From: Aphidius gifuensis
Lineage: Eukaryota > Arthropoda > Insecta > Hymenoptera > Braconidae
Length of the DNA stretch: 64,000 bases
Direction: 5' to 3'
NCBI RefSeq assembly: GCF_014905175.1
Contig: NC_057791.1
Coordinates: 25,160,543 to 25,224,542, forward strand
The notes below the pieces were generated by a model that saw only the letters and a list, made by a program, of their open reading frames with translations, was not told the DNA's origin and did not search any database. Position numbers and translations under genes: made by a program. Each line of letters starts with the position of its first letter. Within the stretch, counting starts at the first letter, position 1. Below, piece by piece: positions 52,331 to 61,861 of this stretch.

Positions 52331-52692
52331 GAGACTTGTCCGCCATTTGTCCGAGATTTGTCCGCGCTATTTCTCCAACCGGGTGAAAAAATAATTTTTT
52401 TGGTGAGAAATTTTTTCTAAAATTAACGACGAGGAGAAATTTTTCCGCCGTTTCTCCGAATCAACTTGGCTAAGGGAACGTTCGTAAATATTTCTCCGCA
52501 AAAAAACACACGCAGAGAAACATGTGAAAAAAAAAATTTTACCGCGGAGAAATTCTGCCGAAATCAACGACGAGCATGGGTCAATTTGGGAGAAATTCGG
52601 AGTAATCGCGGAGAAATTCAAAGTAACCGTGGAGAAATTCGAAGTAATCACGGAGAAATTCCGAAAAATTCAGAGAAATATTTTCACCAGGG
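52327..52692. mobile_element. GGAGAAAT-rich repeat element, copy 2
   Basis: A CG-richer element made of repeated GGAGAAATTC units (for example GGAGTAATCGCGGAGAAATT), ending GAGAAATATTTTCACCAGGG at 52692. That end is close to the terminal repeat of the element at 50781-51357. It also shares CATGGGTCAATTTGGGAGA, inverted, with copy 3. The left end is not sharp. Non-coding. Confidence 0.6.
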
Positions 52693-52804
52693 ATCACCAT
52701 ACATATTATGAAATTTTATCAACATATAAATCAGTTCAATCAGGACCAATTGCAATTGCTGAAAAAGATATAAGTAATATTGATTTAATTGTTCATTGGT
52801 TTGC

Positions 52805-53002
52805 AAACAGGTTTCTGAATTACTTGAACTCGTGTACGTTTTAAAACCCACTGTTTTACAATTGTTATTACAGATGAAATTATTATTAGCTTTAAACAAC
52901 GCCATATTACCTGCAATTTAGTATACTTTTTGATGATGTTTTTATTTATTTATTCTTGCTGTTTAATTGCTCCATTTTATTTTATCAATGACAATTGTAC
53001 CA
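52805..53002 (-). pseudogene. Duplicated first-exon fragment of the orphan gene at 53109-53713
   Basis: 198 bp nearly identical to 53613-53811, in direct orientation 808 bp apart. On the minus strand it encodes MALFKANNNFICNNNCKTVG then FKTYTSSSNSETCL. It then reads through where the intact copy has its splice donor: TGCAGATGAGTAAGT is replaced by GTTTGCAAACCAATG. Without the donor it cannot be spliced as in the parent, so it is a partial duplicate. Confidence 0.7.
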
Positions 53003-53108
53003 TGGTTATTTTGTTGTATTTTTTGGCATACTGATAACTCTTTCATCAACATATATTAATTTTTCAAATACCATTCGTTTTGTTAGATTTACACGGACGT
53101 TGTTTATC

Positions 53109-53713
53109 TCAAATGATGTATTTTGTTAATTTCTCCATTGTATCACAATCATTTATTTTTAATATTGTATCTTCTTTTTCCCAATCTTTTGAAGACTTTT
53201 CATTTTCATGAATACTTGATGATTGAGCGAATTTTTTTTCAATCTTATCAGTGAGTAACTCTGAATATTCTAATGTTATTGGTCTTTTTGGTTCACGTGG
53301 ATCTCTTTCATCAATAATTCCTCCACTTTGAATACTTAATTCAGTTTCATTTAATGGTAAACTAGTTTTTCCAAACTCCAAATTAGCTTCTTCATTATTA
53401 CTCAAATTTGAAGAAATATTTAATTCATTTTCTTGAAGTTTGTTCAACTTTGGTTGTAGCTCATCATTGGCTGGCCAATTTAATAGCTTGTCTAATGAAT
53501 TTTCAGCCAAAGTATAATATCTGTTTTAAAAATAAAAATTTTCATAATATTATTAACATATAATGTTTATAATATACATGATGAAAATAAATATACTTAC
53601 TCATCTGCAGGTAAACAGGTTTCTGAATCACTTGAACTTATGTATGTTTTAAAACCCACTGTTTTACAATTGTTATTACTGATGCAATTATTATTAGCTT
53701 TAAACAACGCCAT
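53109..53713 (-). CDS. Two-exon orphan protein, unknown function
   Basis: Exon 1 is 53601-53713 and exon 2 is 53109-53520. Donor GATGA|GTAAGT and acceptor TTTTAAAACAG fit, and the frame continues across the junction (ADE|YYTLAENSLDKLLNWPANDE). Predicted length is 174 residues. It is acidic and hydrophilic, rich in Asn, Ser, Glu and Leu (LNKLQENELNISSNLSNNEE), with a short conserved-looking block RDPREPKRPITLEYSELLTD. No signal peptide or membrane segment. I do not recognise the family. It lies between two related repeat elements, and its first exon is duplicated 0.8 kb away, so it may itself be a fragment of a larger gene. Confidence 0.5.
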
Positions 53714-53811
53714 ATTATCTGCAATTTATGTAAACTTTTTGATGATGTTTTTATTTATTTATTCTTGCTGTTTAATTGCTCTATTTTGTTTTATCAATGA
53801 CAATTGTACCA
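53613..53811. repeat. 199-bp direct repeat, copy 2
   Basis: Contains the first exon and 5' flank of the orphan gene. It is the partner of 52805-53002; the shared stretch runs from AAACAGGTTTCTGAAT to ATGACAATTGTACCA with scattered substitutions. High identity marks a recent segmental duplication. Confidence 0.85.
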
Positions 53812-53833
53812 ATTATCTATCATAAGACATGAT

Positions 53834-54177
53834 CCTGGTGAAAATATTTCTCCGCGATTTCTCCTGAATTTCTCTGCGATTACTCCGAATTTCTCCCAAA
53901 TTGACCCATGCGGAGAAATGAGTATCAAAATTTTTTTCCGAATTTTCTCCGAATCGACTTGGGTGGAGAAACGTTCGGAAATATTTTTTCATGATGAGAA
54001 TACACGGAGAAACATGTGAAAAAAATAATTTTACCGCGGAGAAATTTTTTACGAATTTTCTCCGAATCGACTTGGGTGGAGAAACGTTCGGAAATATTTC
54101 TCCGCGATAAAAATACGCGGAGAAACGTGTGAAAAAAAAAAATTTACCGCAGAGAAATTCTTCCGAAATCAACGACA
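53834..54177. mobile_element. GGAGAAAT-rich repeat element, copy 3
   Basis: It begins CCTGGTGAAAATATTTCTCC, the same terminus as copy 2 in opposite orientation. It contains a 113-bp tandem duplication: AATTTTCTCCGAATCGACTT starts at both 53941 and 54054. It shares GACCCATG and CCGCGGAGAAATT units with copies 1 and 2. Non-coding and non-autonomous. Confidence 0.65.
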
Positions 54178-54451
54178 AAAATTAAATAAAAATTAAATAA
54201 TAAAATAATAATTATTGTTAAAATCATCAAGTTAATAGAAGTGTCTTTAAATCCAGCTGATGATTTTGATATTGTTTTATCATTTAACATTAAAAATTAT
54301 TATTATTATTATTAATTTAATTAATTGTTAAATTAAAATTAATATATTAAAAATAAATTTAACAATTAAAATTGTTTTTCACTATTGAAATATATATTTA
54401 TTTTTTTTTAATTTTTAATGATATTTTAATATTTTAATATTAATAACTTAC
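54178..54451. other. A+T-rich spacer downstream of the phosphatase fragment
   Basis: (ATT)n and TAAAATT repeats only. The third and later exons expected for a histidine acid phosphatase are absent here; the sequence runs straight into the repeat element at 53834-54177. Confidence 0.5.
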
Positions 54452-54725
54452 ATTAGTTAAACCACCACTTCCCATTGGAAAATATGTTTCATTTGAATGC
54501 AGATCATTTGGATAATTTTGAAATTCTTTATGCGGCACTTTATCCACATGACGAAATAACTAAATAAAAAAAATAAAATAACGAATTAAACGTAATTAAA
54601 TAAATATTATATCACTATAAAATATTTACCACATGTGAAAGTTTTAATTCCAATTCACATTTAACATAATTAAATCCTTGAAAAATTAACACAAAGCTCA
54701 CTATGATAATACAAAAAGCTTTCAT
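54452..54725 (-). pseudogene. Truncated venom-type histidine acid phosphatase, altered active site
   Basis: Exon 1 (54630-54725) encodes a signal peptide (MKAFCIIIVSFVLIFQGF) and ELELKLSHV. Exon 2 (54452-54559) starts LFRHVDKVPHKEFQNYP and ends YFPMGSGGLTN at a good donor (AAT|GTAAGT). This is the N-terminus of a branch-2 histidine acid phosphatase of the kind abundant in bee and parasitoid venoms and in lysosomes. The catalytic signature of the family is RHGxRxP; here it reads RHVDKVP, so the Gly and the second Arg are replaced. No further exons are found before the repeat element, and the gene should continue for roughly 300 more residues. It is truncated and very probably inactive. It could still give a short secreted peptide. 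Confidence 0.75.
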
Positions 54726-56933
54726 AATGTTCAGATCAACTAAATTAACAATTTCACAAGTTAATTAAAAACAAGGATATATAAAAGAAGATGTATATGT
54801 ATTTTATATATATATTTTTTTTGTTGACGCACGTGCTTCGATAAATTATTCTGGTGATCTGATAAATTTAACGTCTTTGGTTTTTATCAGTAGGATAATA
54901 TTAGTTTTCAAGCTCGTTATCTGTTCGTTGACATTGTTTGACAATCAGCACAAGTATAAAGGGAGAATGTAAAATTACATTGCTTTTCAATACTCACATA
55001 TTGTCCCACAATTATTTTTTATTTTTTTATTATTTTCCTTTAACCGAAAGGCAAACATTCGAGGTCACAAATAAGGAGCGAGGAAAAACTTTTGATTGGT
55101 ATACATTTTTAAATAACAACTCATTTGTCATAAATTTTTCCTTATTTTTTTTCAAAATTATTTTAATTTACTCGTATGATAATTATTTTTTTATTGACAA
55201 AATAGTTCAACAAATATAAATTTTATTTTACAGTAATAATTGCATTTTGATTATTTAAATTCGAAATAAAAGAGATTAAAAAATTCAAAATTACAAAAAA
55301 AAATATATATAATATATTTGATTTAAAATTTAAAAATATAGTTTTTTTCCTTTTTAACGTAAAAATAAGAGATAAAAAAAAATTATCATAATAATTATTT
55401 ATACAACTGCGACAGTGTACAAATAAAAAAATTATTTGAAAAAAATGTTTTTAAATTAAAAAAAAAATATTTATTAAACAAGTGTTTGAGTGTGTACTTT
55501 CTTTAAATTAATCGTGTATCTATTGGCCTTCGATTTTACAATATTATTTGTGATTGTTTTTATTGTCTTGATAAATCGACAAATAAAACAATCTGTTTTC
55601 TTAATCGCATTTAATTTCAATCGTTAATAGTGCATTACTTGTTATTTCAAAAAAAAATTTACATCCGGTACATAAATAAGTAATAACATTGAATTAAATA
55701 ATTTATAAATTTTTCATTATTTATTTATTAACAATAAGTCCGCCAATAAATTCTTCATATTTATTTAAAAAATTCTTTTGATTAATGACAAAATAATGTG
55801 ACATAAATTTGCTACCGATATATTGATTTTCCAACTCCAATTAAATATCCAATCAAAATTAAAAAACAAATTATTTTTTTTTATTTGTTATTCATCAGGT
55901 TATTTATTTTTTGCATAAATGATTTATCAATTACCAATTTAAAATATTTTTTTTAAATAATTTTATCTGAGAATTTATTTGATGATCATTCAGGCTGATT
56001 TTGTATAAAATTATCATGATATTTACATCTCTTATTGGACTCATACGTAATCATAAATAAAATGCTAATTTTTTTTAATTACCCTATTATCAATATTGTT
56101 GATATTTTTTTTATCATTTTATTTTTCTAATAAGTAGATCAATTACATGCTGATTTTGTGTTCCAGCTTCCGTTTGAAAAAACAATAAATCTTCCATATT
56201 AATTATATTTTTATTTTTTAATTATAATTGCTATCTTGTTGAAGGCGTTTACGATAACACACCCACAGTATTGTTCAATGATCCTATCGTTCAAGGATTA
56301 TGATAAATTTTAAAAAATATAAAATAATAATAAACTGAATAATCCATCCACTCATTTATGACAAATCGATACTAAGTTAGAATGTACTTTATATTATACA
56401 ACAATTCTAAAACAATGTTTTTTATTTTTTTTTTTTAAAAAGTTTTACTTTTTCATTTTACTCCTCTTCATATATGTAGGATAAATTAAATTTTTTTTTT
56501 GTCTTCATCATTTACCTCTGGCTGTGTGTGTGTGTGTGTGTGTGCGTGTTAAAAAGTTGATTATTAATTTTTGAAAATTATAATGCTATCTTGTTTGATA
56601 AAGTGAAGTCTTATTATATTTTTTTTTTTTATTTTTGGAAAATAAAATTAACTGTAATCAGAAAATTAGGTAACTTGATAGAGTTTAACTTGACATGCAA
56701 TTTAAATAATGAATTGAAAAAAATAATCAAGTCAGTAATTAATTAACTTTTGTTTGCTATTTTTTTTTTTTTATATTTAATAATGTATATTTTATACATT
56801 TTATCTTCTTTATTTACTTTTTTTAGTCCATATTTTTGAAAACAAATGTCTTATATTTTTTAATTGATAAAAATTGCACACTATTTACGTACTATAATAT
56901 AATAAAAAAAAAAAAATTTACGTACTATTTTTT
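54726..56933. other. Intergenic region
   Basis: About 2.2 kb, A+T-rich. Only feature is a (GT)n microsatellite at 56523-56544 and poly-A/T runs. The proximal end should hold the promoter of the phosphatase fragment (TTTTATATATCC on the minus strand, near 54775, is TATA-like) and the distal end the 3' UTR of the second F-box gene. No gene is seen. Confidence 0.5.
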
Positions 56934-58298
56934 TTATTTTTCTTTATTTTTAATAATATGTATTTTAAAATACGGCGATTCATATTGTTTTACATCAGGT
57001 ATTAATGAATTAATGGTGATTGCCAAATGTTGTTTTCGTTTGCTTGATATTTCTGCTGCTTTTTTGACAAAATTAGCAGTCACACTTGAGTAGAGAAGAA
57101 AAAGGTACTTAATTTTTAGTGAATTTTCAACAAGTTTCATGACTGAAACATCAGTAATTTTATTGCTTCGTGGCAAAGATAATTTTACTATATTCTTGAG
57201 CAATTGAATTGAAGAATCAATGACATTATTCTCACCGATCAAATAAATATCTTGTAAATTATTCATCTTTGAAAGTACTACTACACCGTCATCGGTTATT
57301 CGAGCACAATTAATAGTTAAACTATTCAATTGCTTGATGGTATTGGCAATAGTATACAAAGTATCATCTTTAATATAGCAACTTAATAAATCTAATGACC
57401 TGATATTTATAAACAAATGTCCCAGATAAGGAGGTTTTTCAAGATATTTATTATGGTTGAAATAAAATGGCATTTCATTAGGTTTGAAATACTTGAATAA
57501 ATCATTGGAACCTCGTATACCAGCAACTTCAAACTTTTCCATGACTTGTAGTTCATGAATCACCTGAAAAAACAATAATTATAAATAAGTATTTTGAAAA
57601 AATAAAAAAAATACTTTTACAAATTACAACTTACACAATCAAATTCTTTTGGATAATTACAGCTTTCATCCAAGTGATTGACAAAATTTAACAAATTCAG
57701 TTCAGTTAATGTATCAGCAATGTTTCTCAATGAATTTATTAAAGTCACCGGTATTGATTTACCTTTCATATTTTCAAATATAATTGTCAAGGATTTTAGT
57801 TTAGATAAACGTGTAAATGCATTGAATAACATTGTATCGTCAATCGAGATGAATCTCAATCGAAGTTTTTCGAGGTTTGGACAATAATCATTGATAATTG
57901 GCACTATGTTACAAAAACAATAAGCTGTCAAGTCTAATGTTTTTAAATAACGACCACATTTATTAAGCAGTGACTTTAAAAAATTCAATACTTCATCTAA
58001 CGTTTGATAATTTCTTAAACAATATGGAAATTCATGATATCGCCAATAAGTTAATTTAATTTTTTTGACATTAAACCAAGAATAATTAAGGGCTCTTTCC
58101 CATTTTTTGCATACTAAAAAATTAATTAAATAAATTACCTAATAGTTATTTTTTTTATCGAATAATAAATAACATACCCAGTGCGATTTTCAGTCTCTCA
58201 CATGCTGGCACATACTTGAATATTTCAGCCAAGCAATCATCATTAACACGCTCCATTATCATCTGTGTTGTTCTGGGTGTTTGAAGATTTGATACCAT
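56934..58298 (-). CDS. F-box/LRR protein, paralogue 2
   Basis: Exons 58178-58298, 57635-58113 and 56934-57563, 409 residues from the first available ATG. The second and third exons have exactly the same lengths (479 and 630 nt) as in paralogue 1, with identical splice phases. The F-box is RVNDDCLAEIFKYVPACERL then VCKKWERALNYSW. LRRs include CGRYLKTLDLTAYCFCN, CPNLEKLRLRF and NIVKLSLPRSNKITDVSVMK. The upstream open frame (58299 to about 58590) still encodes the N-terminal module (RPRSVIAQGSTSAPIDDETE; ITRRDGIAKCIKLNTQIKKN), but the ancestral ATG is lost: ATAATGGGACG in paralogue 1 reads ATAAAACG here. Translation probably begins at 58298, or an upstream exon supplies a start. Role as for paralogue 1: an SCF substrate receptor of unknown target. 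Confidence 0.75.
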
Positions 58299-58590
58299 GT
58301 ATTTCGGAAGTGATGTACGAGGAAGTAGTGGACTTGATACTAATAGTGTTTCATTTTTAATATTTTTTTTAATTTGTGTATTTAACTTTATGCATTTAGC
58401 AATACCATCTCTACGTGTTATTCTTGATAGTCCAAGTGATTTACGACTTCTTGAACGTTCAGTCTCATCATCAATTGGTGCTGATGTTGAACCTTGAGCA
58501 ATTACTGAACGAGGACGTTTTATTTTGCTTCGACGATGCCTAACTTTATACCTGTAGGAATTTTCTATGTATTTTCAAATTTTATTCAAA
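58299..58590 (-). other. N-terminal module of F-box paralogue 2 without a start codon
   Basis: Open frame continuous with the F-box exon, closely similar to residues 1-80 of paralogue 1, including one STSAPID motif and the AKCIK..QIKKNIKN helix. A three-base deletion removed the ATG (Met-Gly to Lys). A possible acceptor (TTCCTACAG) precedes it, so an unseen upstream exon could rescue it; otherwise it is 5' UTR. Confidence 0.6.
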
Positions 58591-59424
58591 TAATTTTAAA
58601 ATAATAAAATATATAGGTATATTCTATTAAAATTGATGTTGTTGACTGTTGTTGACCTTGTCGTTGTTGTTGTTGTTGCAAAAAAAAAACGTGTCAACCA
58701 TCTTTGATGTGCCATGTTTTTTTTTTTTTTGTTTTTTGGCGCAATAATTCAAAATAAAATAATTAATAAACATTAAACAACATATAATAATTATTGCAAG
58801 TATAAATTTATTTTTTTATTTATATACATGGCATTGCAAATATAATAATAATAATAATAATATAAATAAGTATTAGCTTGCAGTAAATTGAAAAATAACT
58901 GGAAGCTATATCATTATTATTTTTTATTTAAATACACTGTCTACCATTTCTTTTTAATTGCAATAAATAATTAATGTTTTTTTTTAAATTTATTTGAATA
59001 TAACATTATTACTCATGTATTTACATTAGAAAAAAAAAAGTATCCTAGACAGCATCTCACCCTGCATCTTTGGATAATAAATAATAATAATATTAATAGT
59101 AATAATAAAAAAAACACAACACCACATTTAATAATATTTATAACCACTTGAAGATCCAAAAATAAAATATATAAAGAATTTTAATTTTTTTTTTTTTTTT
59201 TTTCTGTGGAAAGTAAAGTTTATCATCATCATCATGAACAACAATTTTATAAACAACTAAATAATAGTTTGAAAAAAAAAAAAATTATAAAAATATAAAC
59301 GTTTATAATATATAATAAATAATTGATATTGAAAATTTAATAAATGACTGTGATATCATCATCAATAAGGAGGAGAAAAAAAAGTATAATAATTTTAATC
59401 ACAGTAAAAGGTCAGTCAGATTAG
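58591..59424. other. Spacer
   Basis: A+T-rich with CAA/GTT and AAT repeats and poly-T tracts. No gene is seen. The duplicated 5' flank present upstream of paralogue 1 and of the coiled-coil gene is not recognisable here beyond the first few tens of bases. Confidence 0.45.
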
Positions 59425-59950
59425 CTCGAGGCTGGTTCATGGACTCTGGGAAAATTCTGATATTTTATCATAAAGTTGAACCCTTTTATTGTGTACTGGA
59501 TCAACATCAACAGTTGATGTACGAGAATTACTTGATGATGATTTAAATAATACAGATGTTAAAAGTTGAAATTCTTTTGTTTGTATTGGATCATTATAAT
59601 TAATAATTTCATAAACATCATTTTGTAAATATTCAAGTGATCAATACTATTGCTTGTACGACATAATTTTAATGTCCAAAAATCATCTAAACGTAATTTT
59701 GGTAATGATGAACGTCCAGGATTACCACCAAATAAATCATGAATATTTTTTTATATTTATCATATACTAATTGATGTGCAAATCTTGGATTGATATTAAT
59801 GTTCATTGATTTTTTACGATATTTTGGTCCATCAACAAGCTCAGTTTTATTACATATTAGTGTCCATTTATTTAATTTAATATTATATGTCCATAAATCA
59901 GCTAAATCTTGACAACCATTTCATCCCATCCACCAAATAAATATAATATT
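59425..59950 (-). pseudogene. Muskelin C-terminal fragment, broken
   Basis: Minus-strand pieces in three frames match the C-terminal kelch region and tail of muskelin: LFGGWDEM; then QDLADLWTYNIKLNKWTLIC; then, after a frameshift, LFGGNPGRSSLPKLRLDDFW and TLKLCRTS. After another shift come EYLQNDVYEIINYNDPIQTK, EFQLLTSVLFKSSSSNSRTS and VQLYDKISEF. Muskelin is a subunit of the GID/CTLH E3 ubiquitin ligase. At least two or three frameshifts and the missing 5' part make it non-functional. No intron is apparent in about 520 bp. Confidence 0.8.
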
Positions 59951-59957
59951 TCATTAT

Positions 59958-60797
59958 TTAAAGTAACTTAGTTATGTCACTTGCTTTATTACACAAAACA
60001 TCAGCGTTTATGCTAGCGATTGCAATAGTTTCCATCAACGTTTTTAAATCTTGTCTCATACTATTTTGTATTATATTTGTTAATAACTCGGGACGTTCAA
60101 GCACAGATGAATGTTTTTTGGCGTCATTGATATTATTGATTACAGAATCCAATAGAATTTGGATCATTGAAACTTGTTTTTTAGCTTCCTGTAATTCTTT
60201 TACGAACACTGTCACCATCGAATTATTATTATTATTATTATTATTATCATCATTATTATTATTTTCTTCATTTAGTTGTTCATCATCATCATCGACATTA
60301 ATATCATAATTAACAAAATCATCAATTGGTGCTGGTGTTGTAGTTTTTTTACGACGTTCCACCATGTGATTTGCAATAGCAGCCATATCCAAATTGTATT
60401 GATTAGCAAAATCATCATCTATTTTTGATAGATGAGATTTTTTGCGTCGTAATGAACGTTCAGCTTCGTCATCATTAATATAGTCATATGGTGCTGATGT
60501 TGAACGTTCAGTCAGTATTGAATACAGTTGTCGTGGACTAAATTGTGGTGGTATTGCATTTTTAAATTTTTTTTTATTTTTTTCAACTTGCTTGGTGTAT
60601 TTGGCAACGTCAGCTTTTAAATCCGATACCGTTATTCGTGTCATATTTATTTTATCAAGTAGTCTGAAACCTGGTGAACGTTCAGCATCATCATCATTAT
60701 CAACATTGTCAGTTGGTGCTGGTGTTGAACGTTGAGCAATTGCTGAACGATTTTCCATAGAAAGAGCATGATCTAAACTTTTATGATGATGCTCCAT
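59958..60797 (-). CDS. STPAPID-repeat coiled-coil protein, unknown function
   Basis: Single open frame of 279 residues. Four imperfect copies of a motif close to RSTPAPIDDVVNDDAERS occur: AQRSTPAPTDNVDNDDDAER, TERSTSAPYDYINDDEAERS, KTTTPAPIDDFVNYD, and weaker remnants. Between the first two lies a basic helix (DLKADVAKYTKQVEKNKKKF then KNAIPPQFSPRQLYS) equivalent to the helix in both F-box paralogues. After an acidic and poly-Asn linker the C-terminal ~80 residues look helical or coiled-coil (VKELQEAKKQVSMIQILLDS). No F-box, LRR, signal peptide or membrane segment. It shares its 5' flank with paralogue 1. I do not recognise the family; a lineage-specific, intracellular protein is the best guess. 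Confidence 0.65.
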   Translation of the reverse strand: MEHHHKSLDHALSMENRSAIAQRSTPAPTDNVDNDDDAERSPGFRLLDKINMTRITVSDLKADVAKYTKQVEKNKKKFKNAIPPQFSPRQLYSILTERSTSAPYDYINDDEAERSLRRKKSHLSKIDDDFANQYNLDMAAIANHMVERRKKTTTPAPIDDFVNYDINVDDDDEQLNEENNNNDDNNNNNNNNSMVTVFVKELQEAKKQVSMIQILLDSVINNINDAKKHSSVLERPELLTNIIQNSMRQDLKTLMETIAIASINADVLCNKASDITKLL

Positions 60798-61437
60798 TTT
60801 ATAGGTATATTTTCTATTGTCTAAAAAATAATTTTACTATTAGTAAATATACTTAAATAATTCATGTTATCAAATTTAATACCTGTTTGATGGTTATGTT
60901 TATTAACAATTTCAAATTGATGAATAATTGTATGTTATTTTTTCCAAATCACTTTTCAACAAACAAACAAGATGATATATGTATTTTTAAAATAAACAAG
61001 AATTATTTTTTAATACTTGATGTTTTTGATCACTTGAACTTTCAATTGGTATAGGTACATGTATTTATATCACTTTCCAGTTTCCTAATAAAAATTAATG
61101 ACAAAGTTTAAAAGATTATATTTACATTTAAAAAGTAAGCAAATATTGTTTAAAATTAAAAACAACAACAACAACATAAACTTTCAACATACCTGATGTC
61201 CTGATCTTCAATTAATTAATCAATTATATGATTGAATATATGCTATCAACAGCTATCAATGTTTTTTTTTTTTTTGTGTACACACGAGCTTTTAATTTTT
61301 ACAAACACATGGACCACATGGATCTGTTTTATAATAATGATAATAAAACTGGCGGGAGAGAGAGATGAAGTGAGAGAAGAGAGAAAAATAAACAAATAAT
61401 CTGATTGGCTGGAGAATCAAGATGGCCACTATCCATT
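60798..61437. repeat. Duplicated 5' flanking block, copy 2
   Basis: Counterpart of 49484-50137, in the same orientation relative to the minus-strand gene. It keeps CTAAAAAATAATTTTA, TTGATGAATAATTGT, the ATGGACCACATGGATCTG block, AAACTGGCGGGAGAGAGAGA and GAATCAAGATGGCCAC, with insertions between. Likely promoter and 5' UTR of the coiled-coil gene. Confidence 0.8.
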
Positions 61438-61861
61438 TTAAATTTTCAATTTTGCATGGTAATTGTTTGTCTTATTATAATTAAAAATATATGCGACTGT
61501 GATGCAAAATTCAAACAATGCTTTTATCATAGTATAGTGTCGTATTATTCAAGAAGAAAAATAATAACAATAACAATAAATATGATATATGATAGATATA
61601 GTTTATTTATTTATTTTTTAAATTAGATAACAAAATATATAATAAAAGGAAATGACGAATTGAGACCAATTAGAATTGATTGGATATCACACACACACAC
61701 ACACACACGCACGTGTAAATAATGAACAATTGGACACGGTGAGCCACCAATTAAAACAAAAATAAATAAATACAAGTTTGTACAAGTTTAATAATAAATG
61801 GTGGCACACATTGTTGTGATATTTATTTATCAGTTGAATAAATACTCAAAAAACCACAAAA
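61438..61861. other. Spacer with (AC)n microsatellite
   Basis: A+T-rich; an (AC)n tract lies at 61688-61709. It holds the promoter of the plus-strand F-box gene. No coding region is supported. Confidence 0.5.
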
